Part shown: one piece after another, positions 12,425-23,570 of the stretch | Layout of the letters: each line of letters starts with the position of its first letter | Numbering within the stretch: the first letter of the stretch is position 1 | Assembly (NCBI GenBank): GCA_001414485.1 | Contig: LLEY01000076.1 | Span: 124,001-188,000, forward strand | Direction: 5' to 3' | DNA length: 64,000 nt | From: Calycina herbarum | Lineage: Eukaryota; Ascomycota; Leotiomycetes; Helotiales; Pezizellaceae | Program-made: the position numbers and the translations under genes | Notes under the pieces: model-generated | Seen by the model: the letters and a program-made list of their open reading frames with translations, nothing else | Databases searched by the model: none | What the model was told of the DNA's origin: nothing

Positions 12425-13813
12425 ATGCCGATTATTATGCCCAAAGGAGCGGCTCTTGCTTCCAAAGCACCCGCACAACACAAGCAACCATCCCGAAAAG
12501 GAAAGAAAGCGTGGCGAAAGAATGTCGATGTCACCGATGTACAGGAAGGTTTAGAAGAAGTGCGCGAACAAATAGTTAAAGGGTAAGAATCTAATTGCAA
12601 ACAAATCAATTGCGATTGAAGACTAATTGTACTTTTCAGAGGTGTTATAGTTGAGAAGGCTTCCGAGGATCTTTTCATGGTCGATGTCGCCGGAGACGAA
12701 GCCATCCCAAAGAAATATCTCAAAGCCCCAAAAACTCTCAAGGCCGACGAAATTATCGCCCAACGATCCTTAGTCCCCGCTGTATATATGCGAAAACGCC
12801 CTCAAGATAAAACCACCGATGGAATAATTGAACCCAAACGACAAAGAACAAGCTACGTCTCACACAAGGAGCTCGCTCGACTACGAAAGATTGCAGATGG
12901 ACAGAGGGAGGAGGCTTTTCTTGTAGTCAAGGAGGCATCATTCGACCCATGGGATGTCGCAAGGGATGAAGCAGAAGCCAAGATTGACCCCCGATTTACC
13001 TTCCTCGAAAAGTCCAAGAAGAAAGTCGCACCAAAAACCTTGAAGGAGAAACCAATTTCATTAGCAGCAAGTGGAAAGAACATCCCCGCCGTCAAGAAGC
13101 CGGAAGGTGGATATAGTTACAACCCTATCTATACCGATTACGAACAACGATTGATGACCGAGGGCGAGAAGGAAATAGCAGCCGAGAATAAACGACGCGA
13201 GATAGCAGCAGTGGAGAAAGTCAGACTTGAGGCGTCTACGAAATCAGCAGCCGAGGCCAATGCGGCAGAAGCAAGAGCCGATTTATCTGAGTGGGAAGAG
13301 GATTCTGCATGGGAGGGATTCGAGAGCGGTACCGAAGATGTTCGATTAAATGCCAAGAGGCCAGAAAGAAAAACACAGGTGCAGAGAAACAAGATAAAGC
13401 GAAGAAAGGAGGCAGAACGACAAGCAAAGATGGCAGCAAACATCAAGAAGAAGAACGAGGAAGCGGCAAATATCAAGAAAATCACCAAGGCATTGAATGA
13501 AAAGGAGAAAGCACGCGCCCTGGCAATGCTTGAAATCCACGACTCGGACAGCAGTGATGGAGACGATCTCGAGCTTCGAAGACGGAAACTTGGAAAGATT
13601 GCTTTGCCTGAGAGAGAGTTGGAATTGGTTCTACCAGACGAATTACAGGAGTCTTTGCGGTTATTGAAGCCCGAAGGTAATCTTTTGAAGGATAGATATC
13701 GAAATCTTCTCGTCAGGGGTAAACTTGAGAGTAGAAGACCTATCAGTTTCCACAAGCAACCAAAGGTCAAGGCCACGGAGAAATGGACGCACAAGGATTT
13801 CATGTTGCATTAG
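12425..13813 (+). CDS. NOP53: ribosome biogenesis protein Nop53 (Gltscr2 family)
   Basis: Two exons, 12425-12582 and 12640-13813, give 443 residues. Exon 1 encodes MPIIMPKGAALASK followed by the conserved basic HKQPSRKGKKAWRKNVD; the second Met, four codons later, could also be the start. The body is highly charged, with ESVSHKELARLR-like, FDPWD, GGYSYNP and long Glu/Lys/Arg-rich coiled-coil stretches (about residues 190-330). It ends with a conserved RRPISFHKQPKVKATEKW-type region before FMLH. Nop53 is a nucleolar 60S assembly factor that recruits the exosome helicase Mtr4 for 5.8S processing. It is divergently transcribed from the Rab6-like gene. Confidence 0.88.
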
Positions 13814-14709
13814 ATTGGTTTTTGCGGTGGGAGTTGGGCGATACATGCATGAACTGGGCGGCGTTTTTCTATAGAAGCAAAATGGAATTGTGGTTGTAGA
13901 ATAGTGTTGTTAATCCATACACTGTTTATCGAATTTCTCGGTTTCTGCTGTCCTGTTTATTTTGCATTGGTCAAGTGGCTTAATCCTTGAAGCCTCCAGG
14001 TTGCTCGAGTTACTTGCTTGTTATGTTTTTTTGGTCCTTACTTTACCTCGTAAATCCATAAGTTGCTCTCCTACTACGGTATCCTAAAGACACGAAACTT
14101 CAAGAACGACTAAAGCCCTGTCCGGATTTGAGGTTTTGACTGGATATTTTAGTGGTTGTTTCAAGGAATTTATTATTACTGAATTTTTCGTAGATTATAA
14201 TCTACTCTCTGGAGTGCGGACCGTACTTTGGAGGGAGGACTTCGGAGAGTGAATTGTTATATATATATTAACAGCTTTTAATCATACTATATAATACCCT
14301 TTTTACTATCTACTTATAATACACTCTATCGTTGAATGTAGCTGTGTGAAAGACTGAGAAATTATCATATAAGTAGTAAATTATAAACAAGAATAAGACT
14401 ATGTAGTAGTGTATTATGATATAGAGCATTAGGCAGTAAGAGTGATTCTACTCTACTCATTGCTCACACTGTCTATAGATTTAAATCTTGAAATATCTAA
14501 TAGTGTGTTACTAATTATATTTCCGGGTATTTAAATATCTAGGTAAAATCTCCAATCTAAACTGGCTCTAAATCACAAAGCAATAGACAACTTTTTCAGG
14601 CCGGAAATAAAGTAATATCTTATAGTATTTCTCTTGTACCTGATGTAGGTTCATTACTCTTGTCGAGATACCGTCGTATTTTAACTGTCTCGCTCTCAAC
14701 CCCTTACTA
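13814..14709. other. AT-rich intergenic region
   Basis: About 0.9 kb between two 3' ends. From roughly 14150 to 14650 it is strikingly A/T-rich, with many TATA/TAAT strings and no ORF, resembling a small RIP-degraded island. I identify no element. Confidence 0.5.
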
Positions 14710-16330
14710 TCATAATTCCCTTCTTGCATTCCTACGCTCGCAGTCTCGACCGATGTCTCCTAAATGGTCCCAGCTAGGGAGATAACCGATGGGCCGAGGC
14801 GTGTTAGGGGAAACGCCTGTTATACGAGGCTTGGTCCACCATATAAATGTCTCCAAATAAAAAGCGTCGATCTGGGCCATCCTTAGACTAGCCAATTGCC
14901 AATACAGGTCGGAAGATGGCTCAATCCAATCTGCTAATCTCAAAATAGCCTCCGCGTTCTTCTTTAGATCACTACCCCTGGCAGGCAGATGTTTTAAGGC
15001 GTTCATTGGTTGATGGTATTTCTCGACGCCATAGAGTTCATAGTTTTCATAGAGTTCAAAATATGCACTTATCTTCTTAAGGTCTGGAATCGCTGCGCGG
15101 AAAATGTCACGGTTCGTTTTCGCTTCTTTGCAAGTATCTTTTGCCCTCCAGGCTGATTCCCAGCAATTATCCCACTCTAGTCGACGTGCCTCCTCATCCT
15201 CGAGCTCACCGAATTTCCGGATCTGGGTGGCCTTGCTTGCGAGTCTATTTCCACGCTCCATACTTTCAGAGATAAGAGCTGGGAACTTCTCGAATCCACT
15301 GAGCGCTTCTGATATTCGCAGCATATTTTGCGCTGCCGCGATGGGGGGAAACTTGACATTAACATGATACCGGTGTTCTAGCCAATGTTTTCCATAGCGG
15401 CTATATGCTGTGTTTGCAGGTTTATATAGTTCCTGCATGTTCGCAATCAGAGGCTAGAAAGAATCGTAGAACTCCAAAGCTAAGGGCTTCGCGATGTCTA
15501 TGTATCACTGTATCTCGTGGCCTAGCTCCTTGTGGTATTCGCGTAGTTTTTCTCTCGTCTCGAAAAAATGACTCTCGCTTCGCTTCTCTGGAAATTCCCA
15601 CGAGTTCAATTGCAAGTTTGCAACACCAAAGTCGCTGAATCCAATAACAGCGTCAGAGGCATCGTGGTATGCGACCTTCAGCTCCCATTTTGCAGCATCT
15701 ATTGCCAGGCTGAGGGTCTCCGTTATCAACCAAGCGTACAGCTCGTACAACACCACGGGCAAAGCCAGGAGAAAGATCAGAATCTTCACGCATCGGGAGA
15801 TAGATGGACACCGGAGCCTAAATCCATAACGCTTAAGCCTCCTCGGAACATCTCGTATATAATTCCAAAAAGTTCGTAAACCCTCAGCAACCCTCCCGGG
15901 GACCCTGTTCAAAACCCCAGGGTGTTCAACGTTTTCATCAAAAAGAAAGCTCTCCCAAATCTCCAAATACCCCTCATCCACATCCTTAACTTTATCAACA
16001 ATCTTTTGCAAAACATCCGCATCGCCCTCCCTCTCCCTATACCTCAACTCCACAAGTCTCGCCAGACAAAACTCAGGAATTAAACCCATCTCCTTCGCAA
16101 TTCTTGAGACAATTGGCTTTTTCTCATAGTGCGATCCAAGTTCTTCGTTTAATTCCCGACGGACGGTCTTGTATTCTGCGATTCGAAGATCGGGTTGCGA
16201 ATCGTAGCTTAGGTAAAGGGAAGTGAGTGTTGGGTGTTCTTTTAGGGCGAGTTGGTAGGCTGTGAAACAATCTTGCAGACGGGATTTTGGGAATCGCGTC
16301 GACGACTCATACTTCGAGAGTTCGGAGAGA
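14710..16330 (-). pseudogene. unknown membrane protein gene with two in-frame stop codons
   Basis: One continuous minus-strand reading frame runs from about 16330 to 14710 and codes throughout, but is broken by a TGA (near 15505) and a TAG (near 15463) 14 codons apart. Coding character continues without a frame change before, between (YIDIAKPLALEFYDSF) and after them. I could not find an intron that removes both stops and keeps frame. The 5' part reads ...SRLQDCFTAYQLALKEHP... and lacks a clear ATG, so a first exon is probably missing or lost. There is one strong hydrophobic segment (VKILIFLLALPVVLYELYAW). I do not recognise the family. Both stops could come from C-to-T or G-to-A transitions, as RIP would give. 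Confidence 0.65.
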
Positions 16331-17309
16331 GGGACTTAGTTATGTTTGTTCCATGGTTTCTTGGGGGTGGTACAAATCTCTTGATTGTACTGTGTAGTAG
16401 GGTTCGTACGAAACATTTCCATGTTAGAAATGAAATGAATCCACCCGTGGTTGAAACCCTCGAACAAAGAAAATGAATAGAGCTACCCTTGCAATGTACC
16501 GCGACTTGACAAAAGCGGCTGGCTGCTCTTTGAAAGAAAAAATGGACACGAAAAGAAATCGACACTCTGAAAGAACACTACAATTTACATTGTTACATTG
16601 CTATCTGATAAATACGCGGAAAGTCTACGATACCTAATAGGTATTTGAAAACAACATGAATCAAAAGAAGGGAATTTCAAAAATACTCATGTTCTAATAA
16701 AGCTAGGTAATTCGAAGTAATTGTGCGAATTTAAATAGTCGCTCTATGTAAGTCTACTAAGAGATATTGCACGAAGAGCTTTGAAGAATGAGATAGAATG
16801 ACAAGACTCACCAGAATGCTTCAAACAGTGAATGTTTATTATGCTCAATGATCCCATAATACTCTGGTGAAGTAATCCAATTGTTCCATACCTTGCAGAA
16901 TATTATTTTTCGACAAATAATATTCAGATATGCGAGGAACAATCGCAGGGTACTATTTGAACTGCTTAGATATACTGGGAAAGAAAGCAAAATTAGGGAA
17001 ATGCTTGCTCGCTAAGAACCGCAATAGCCCTTGGTCGGTAAAAAAAACATAGTATCAACCTGTCTACCTTTGGATGGCTTTCCAAAGCCACTGACAGTGT
17101 TTAGAATCATGAATTCCAAAACTGAAAGGATGGCACCCCTCAACAGACTAGCTGCAACCTTGGCAGTCAGACGACCACTCGGCCAAACATCCAAAATCCG
17201 AGGTTTCTGAATATCCCACCAACGCTAATCTCCTTGCTCAAGAAGCACCCCGAGTTCTATAAAACGGACTCGGGAATGGCTAGATAGTCTTCCTTCGTTG
17301 AACTGTCAC
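16331..17309. other. intergenic region, no gene seen
   Basis: About 1 kb of mixed composition between two pseudogenes. It contains only short random ORFs; it may hold decayed 5' parts of either neighbour. Confidence 0.4.
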
Positions 17310-18011
17310 TAACAGACAACTTGAAAGCTATGCAAGTAGTCCTCCAAATACTCGGTATTCCAAAATTCCGCTCTCTGGACTTTATGAACAACATTCGAGA
17401 TTGTACGCTTTGGGACGAAGCGCTCGATGCCAAATATGTATCCAGCCCTTCGCAGCCCTTTACCCGTTCGCAGTGGGATAGTGTAATCGGACACTATGAG
17501 GCAGTTTGTGATGTTCCCGCCGTTGCATTTTCCGAAGACCTGACTGCCATATATCCCGAAGCCAGAGTCGTACTCGTGGGACGCGATATCGAAAGCTGGT
17601 ATAAGAGTTTCGACGAGGCAGTCATTGAGAATACTTAGAGCCCATTGCTATGGCTCTGCGGGCGTGTTGATCCCTTCTTTGTGCGGCCCATGGAGCAAAC
17701 ACATCAGGGGTCAAGGGGTGGGTTGGTTCAAATCGAATAGCGCTGCTGAGATGAGGAAAAATGCGTGAACGATGCTTCGAGAGCATTATGCGCTTGTGAA
17801 GAGGATTACTCCTGTCGAGCGACTGCTAGTATTTAGTTTGAGTGATGGATGGGGTCCTCTGTGTGCATTTTTGGGGAAAGGGGTCCCAAACGTCCCATTT
17901 CCCCGGGTTAACGATACCGATGCGATGACGGAGAAGATGAAATTGGTTGCGTGGAGAAAATTTTCAACTCTTCGGAAATCACGAGAGGTTCCTCGCTTAG
18001 TTCAGGGGTGA
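17310..18011 (+). pseudogene. broken sulfotransferase-family (P-loop NTPase-like) gene
   Basis: From 17315 a frame reads NLKAMQVVLQILGIPKF, DCTLWDEALDAKY, GHYEAVCDVPAVAFSEDL, YPEARVVLVGRDIESWYKSF, a pattern typical of the fungal 'sulfotransferase family' proteins with the PEAKVVL...R..ESWYKS signature. It then hits TAG at 17636, further stops near 17740, and continues in another frame from 17772 as REHYALVKRITPVERLL, LSDGWGPLCAFLG, VPFPRVND. The N-terminal P-loop segment that should precede LKA is absent. So there is a 5' truncation, at least three stops and a frameshift. Confidence 0.8.
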
Positions 18012-18105
18012 ACCACACCTTCACTAGTCTAGTCTAAGTGAACCAATAGGGAGTTAAGTCCGTCTCATGATTATTCGGCTTCGGGGTTCCAACCAGGCCC
18101 ACGAT

Positions 18106-20358
18106 TCAGTCAGGACCAGATGTCTCTAGCGGGATTGAATGGATGCCATGTTCCATATCGCTGCGGTCTGAAGCTTGCATCGAGGATCTGGGCTGTAATC
18201 TATCGGACTCCAGTCTTCTGGGGAGAAATGCTCGACAGACAAACCCCCATAGCCAAAATCTCGAACGCCAATTGACCCAATGCCATAGTTGTCCATGAGT
18301 GCAAAGATGGAAAATAACTATTAGAAAGTTGGTCGGTCGGAAGAGTCGCTTGCTAAGTGTGTTTATCGCTCGCAGAAGCCATTCAATTCTGTAGCTTGCA
18401 ATGCAGATAGGAACAAGCAAGGAGATCGTCAACCAAAACTCCACCAGGAAAATGTTCGTGTAATCAGTATCATTGAAAAGGATTAGATCACAAGGCGAGT
18501 AGTCCTTAGCCTTTGCCATGAATCCATTGTATGAGGAAATACCGGTATCAAGGTACTGGAAGTAGAATCCAGACCTCCAGCGTCCTGCATATTGTATTCG
18601 CAAAATGGAGTCCAATATTCCCTTTCTAAACCACGTTTCCACCTCTGTGATCCACTGGTCTTTTCTGTTAAACGTTTTCTCGCGTCTGTAATCAGGATTC
18701 CAAGGACTCGTTCTCGTCAATGGGGTCATACTTTGAGAGATTTCAGTGTTCTCTCTTTTGAACAAGACTTGATGAACTGATGAGTAATTGAAGGCAGTCT
18801 CAATTGCCCACATTTGCGAGACCAGAAATGGTTCCCATTCCATTTCAAGGTGATTTTTTGTCTCCCAAAGCTGCTCGTGTTTATAGCCCCATGGTGTACA
18901 GAAGTCAGATTTTGGGAGACAAAATTGATACTGCTCCAGACAACCTAGTGCTGTAGCTTCATGATCTGGACAGTACACAGGAAAGGCCGTTTTATCTCCT
19001 TCGTAAAAGCATGGCGTATGTGAAGAAAAGAACGGATCATCCACGGGGTCTAAATGCTTTGATTTACCCGCTCTGTGAATAACCATAAAAGGTAAGCCAT
19101 CATCTCCTCGTATCTCCTTGCGCAGCCTTCCTTCTGAGTGTAGAGACTCGGGAAAGTACAATGAAGGCAATACCTTAATCTGATAGGGACCTTGTTGGGT
19201 AAGATACCCGGAACTAGAATTGTCGAAACGATTGGGCCCATTTCATGTTTCCAAAGGCATGTCACACTCCGCCAATGAACGTTTTGTCATCTCTCCTGGT
19301 TGGAAGGGGTTCTTGTAGTTCTTTCGGACACAAACCGATATGTTGGCTCGATGTTGAGGGAACTGTGAGCTACTGGAGATCAAAAGTGAATCCAGCTGTA
19401 TGGGCGAACAAGTAAGCCGATGGCCCATTGTGACGAGTGACTTTGTATTTACCCCAAGTTCAGTAGCTGTGATATCCGTGTGCGTAATCTCAAAAGATTT
19501 CGTGCCGTTAACGCATATATTCCCTGGAAATATACATTTCTCGAAATGCCTTCTTCCAAGGCGGGGCTGCTTGATGCGGTATTGACTGGCACAATCTTTG
19601 TCCAAACTATCCTGACAAAGCCGGAAAATGGAATCCGTTTTGGCTTGTATATTCAAGTTTCCAGTGTAATCTTTCAAACATCCATCTGTCATCTTGGTCT
19701 TAACGAGAGCTTGCCCTAGAGTTCCTTCTGAAACAAGCAACGGTATTGCAACCCCCATAGCGATAAACATCACTACATTGAAACAAGCAACAATCCCAAA
19801 GACGGGCGATATAACTGGAGAATCTTGGTGCATTTTTGATTGTCGTGGGAAACTACCAAGTCTCGATACGTGGTATTCGATTGACGGTAAGATATCTTCA
19901 ATAGCGTTTCCCTGCGAAATATGTCGAATCGGTTCAGCATTGGTATCGCCTTCGAGTCTCACGGACTTCTTGCGGTGTAAGATGATCTCTCGCAATATCA
20001 GCCAAGCTCGTGACTGAGAAAAGGTGAGAAGCAATCCAAGTCCACCGAGAAGAAAAATTGCATTTATGTTCGTGAGTGTCCATACCCATCGCCATGAAAG
20101 TGGCTGGTCGTTCCTCCACCATGCCCCCTTGTACACATATTCGTGGAGCAAATTTGATTCAAACCCAGAATCGGGTCGTTCCATGGCGAGATTTTGGCCT
20201 AGTATCTTGAATAGAATGAAAAGGACTAGAATGAATGGCAATAGCTGACGCTCATCTTTTGGAATAAGGAACTGCCTCAGAGATAAATAATATCGAAGGA
20301 TTTTGGAGTCCGCAGTTGCTTCGCCCAGCTTGTGTTCACTCTGTAGGAACAAGCTTGC
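18106..20358 (-). CDS. large multi-pass membrane protein, function unknown (possible single nonsense codon)
   Basis: Two ORFs, about 20358-19243 and 19242-18106, are in the same frame and separated only by a TGA at 19245-19243 (context MPLET*NGPN). Together they give about 750 residues. Hydrophobic segments lie near FILVLFILFKILGQNLAM, WTLTNINAIFLLGGLGLLL, GIVACFNVVMFIAMGVAIPLLV and, late, FLVEFWLTISLLVPICIASY. A Cys-rich, probably extracytoplasmic loop lies between the last two. A 54-nt segment with GT..AG ends that contains the TGA could be an intron (GA|T junction, frame kept), but its donor GTGTGA is weak and no good branch site is seen. The 5' end is unresolved: the frame is open to an acceptor-like CAG near 20353 or 20372, with no ATG. 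A first exon starting MDQSSFLEVSEY near 20487 is possible, but its phase does not fit simply. Confidence 0.5.
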
Positions 20359-20772
20359 TGCCTGAGGTGGAATAAGCAGCTAGCTATACACCAACTCTCC
20401 GAAATGAAGGGGGAAACAAGACTAAAACCCACCGTGTTTCGTTTGTTTTGTATTCGGAGACTTCTAAAAACGAAGACTGGTCCATTATGGATACAAATTC
20501 TAGGAAGTTTCGTTTCTATGCAAGCGGCGGTACTTCGGGGGAACTAGTAGGGCGGATATATCGTAAACTCCGACCTATCTTGAACAACCGTCTCTTCGTG
20601 CTGTGTACCTTTGATCCAAGCATCACAGCCCCCTTTTGTTTTTTGCTCGTATATTCACGCCCAGTCTCCCTCTGTAGCAGGGGCTGATAGAGCTGTCTGC
20701 CCTTTCTCTCCCCCAGATTGATGAGTACCAACCACCGAGTTAGGCATACACTGAGTACAGGTAAACGAAATT
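20359..20772. other. divergent spacer
   Basis: Between the membrane-protein gene and the regulator-like gene. It may contain the missing first exon of the former. Nothing else recognised. Confidence 0.35.
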
Positions 20773-22320
20773 ATGGCCAGACTCTCAGCACCCAGAAAAC
20801 GTAAGTCTTGTGGCTTAGTGATTTTGAAACAACTGCTGATTCTTGGGCAGAACAACCTCGGCTAGCATTCGTCAGTACCAATTCCGCCGGAAAGACAGAT
20901 CCCAACGAAAGACTATTGATCAGAAAACATGTCATGCTTGGCAAGAACCGAAATAAAAAACGCGAAGACATAAAAATCTTGAAATCTTGGATCAATCAAG
21001 GGAATAGCCAGTCGCCTCAGCCGTCGCCCATTAACGCGCCAACTTACTTTCCTCTTCCCAAGCAACTTGGGTCCGATCTTTTAGTAACCCAGTTTGCTTA
21101 CGATATGCCATCCTACGCCTCAGTCCTAGTATTCAAATGTCAGTACTTGATAAAATAGATGATTTAATAAACTGACGAATTCCAACTAGACTTCACTGCT
21201 ATAGGTCAAGCGGCATATCCCATAGATTTCTGTCACAAGTTTGACGTCAGAAGTTCTGTATATGTCCAATATCTTGCCATAGATGTATTATTCTGCCACT
21301 CGGTTCTGTGGACAAGCTCGGCTTACTTCGACTGGCTGCAAGGCTCGGCTCATTCAATTACTCAAATTCAGCATGCGAATCAAACTTTGTCTATACTACA
21401 GCAACGTTTATATGATTCTCAAATGGCAACTTCAGATTCCACTATTTGCGTAGTTGTATGTCTGGTTACAACTAGTGCACTTGTGGGCGATTACGAGGCG
21501 GCAAAAAAGCACATGGTCGGTCTCTCCAAAATGGTAGAATTGCGAGGTGGTCTTGGGGCGTTCAAGGAGAATGGCCAAGTTCAGCTCAAGTTGTGCAGGT
21601 ACGTATTAAAAACCAAAACTTTCCTCTCATCAGATCTCGAGAGTTTTATTGCTGACTAGACTCAGAGCCGATCTTACCGTCGCTTTACTTGCTGAAAGTA
21701 AGCCCTTGTTCATGTCAATTAACCTTTCTTGGGAGCCATATATCAACAACAGACAAAAAAACTCTTGTACCTCAATTCCTAAAGGTATTTTAATCACCGA
21801 CGAAAAGATTCGTCACATTTGGTCAGATCTTCAGGAATTCAATAGGTCTGCAAACCTAGCTTTTCAAACTGGGCAAAAGATGGACTATATCCTTTTCACT
21901 GAGATCTTGATATCAGTTCAGTATCGGTTGATGCTTCTTGACATACACTCTGAATTAGCAGAGAAGACCATCTGTGCCGGAATGCTGGCCTTCTCGACAA
22001 ATGTTTTCTTACAAATAAAAGGTCTTGCGATACCACTACATGATGTTTTCGCCCAACTTCGAGGCTCAATCATGGGGCTAGGGTTCAAAGACAATGAAAC
22101 CCTGGAATTCAAATTATGGCTTTTGTTTATTGCAAGAGTTTGCGTTGTCGCTGAAACCGAATCTGTCTGGCTTCAAAATGAGATCAAGGTAACGCTTGAG
22201 GCTTTACATTTAGCATCGTGGAAAGATGTAAGGAAACGACTGAAGCTGTATCTATGGATTGACACGATACATGATGAATGTGGCAGGAAAGCATTTGAAG
22301 AGGTCACTCAGAATCAATAA
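20773..22320 (+). CDS. fungal-specific transcription factor domain protein lacking a zinc cluster
   Basis: Four exons, 20773-20800, 20851-21138, 21190-21598 and 21666-22320, give 459 residues with frame intact. The N-terminus (MARLSAPRKQQPRLAFVST) is followed by a basic RKHVMLGKNRNKKRE stretch. The middle (DVLFCHSVLWTSSAYFD, AAKKHMVGLSKMVELRGGL) matches the middle homology of DUF3468 / Fungal_trans_2 proteins, which are often Zn2Cys6 activators or relatives without the finger. No Cys6 motif is present here. It may be a DNA-binding-deficient regulator or an orphan regulator-like protein. The neighbouring short-chain dehydrogenase converges from the other side, with only 160 bp between their ends. 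Confidence 0.75.
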
Positions 22321-22480
22321 AATCAATAACAATTTTCGACGCCACAAAGAAAAAGTGGAATGTTCAAATGCTATACAATATATACCAAAACCATACCATC
22401 ACTATCTTCCAACTTTACACATGGGCCATCCCACAACAAAATTTACATACAGAAATTCAACGCCTTCGTTCAAAGTCAAC

Positions 22481-23570
22481 TCATTGTTTCAACCCCTTGA
22501 GTATCATCAAAGGTCTCGCGAATTCCAACTCCTTCATCGTCTCATCCCAAAGCCTGTCGCCAACTTTCTTGCTATCAGAAGCATGTACAAGAGTCGGGAA
22601 CCTATTAGGTCAAGTCAGCGATTCAGTCTAGCAACCGTCCACTTTTCAAAAACACTTACGAAGTAATCTTCCAATCAAACACAAACGAACAATGCGACTC
22701 TTCCCCAACCACTGCAGCAGCATAAAGATATGTCGAAGACGCCACCTCCTGACTCCTCCCCAAAGCCGCCTTCGCAACGCTATAAACAACCGACACCACC
22801 CCTGTGAGCTCCCTCATAAATTCGGACCCATTGGTCAGCCCCGGATCAACAAGATTGACAATTACATCTTCCGAATCGACATAATCCGCCAACTTGACCA
22901 TGTAGTAATGACTCAACAATTTCGAACAAGGATATTGCTCAGAAGGGTTCCACCCGTCCCTAATATCGAAAGATTTCAGTAACGGAACGCGATCCCGATT
23001 AGAGAACTTGGCAGCAAATGCCGTGCCCGAATTGACGATACTGAGACGTCCAGGTTTTGATGGGGGAGACTTCTTCTTAAGTAGCGGCAGGAGGAGAATA
23101 CTTAGCAAAACCGTGGAGAGATAATTGACCTGCACCACCTGTTCATGTCCTGTGCTCTCCACAATCACAAAGCTGGGTGATGTGATTCCCGCGTTTAAAA
23201 CCACAATGTCGAGTCTAGCGAGGTCTCGGTCGACTTGGTGTGCAAAGCTCTGGATGGATTCGTAGGATGTCATCTCAAGGGGCCACACCTCGATTTTGGC
23301 AGATGGGAATTGGAGACGAAGCTTTGAGGCTGCGGCTTCGCCTCTAGTGATGGATCGTACTGCTAAAATAAGGTGTGACAGCTTATGGGCGAGAAAATGA
23401 ACGCAGCTGTGATAGCCGATTCCAGTGCTGCCGCCAGTGATAATGGCGGTTTGACCTGAGAGATCGATATGAGACATATTGGGAGGCTTGCCAAACAGTT
23501 GTGATTTGAGGAGAATGCGTGGTGGTGCGCTCTGTGAAGGAGCCATCGAAAGAGATTTTGGAGGAACCAT
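22481..23570 (-). CDS. short-chain dehydrogenase/reductase
   Basis: Two exons, 23570-22660 and 22601-22481, give 343 residues. The Rossmann cofactor motif is TGGSTGIGYH (classical SDR TGxxxGIG), followed by VLNAGI (the NAG motif) and the catalytic Ser/Tyr/Lys set in IVNSGT and QYPCSKLL, where Tyr and Lys are spaced YxxxK. The C-terminal exon (SFPTLVHASDSKKVGDRLWDE) is missed if translation is ended at the TAA inside the intron donor. Such fungal SDRs of 320-350 residues with a long N-terminus reduce ketones or aldehydes in secondary metabolism or detoxification. The substrate cannot be inferred. In-frame Met codons at residues 1, 9 and 32 all precede the domain. Confidence 0.85.

Noticed and set aside
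13138..13803. 221-codon minus-strand Ser-rich ORF
   Set aside because: It is a shadow of the Lys/Glu-rich NOP53 coding sequence.
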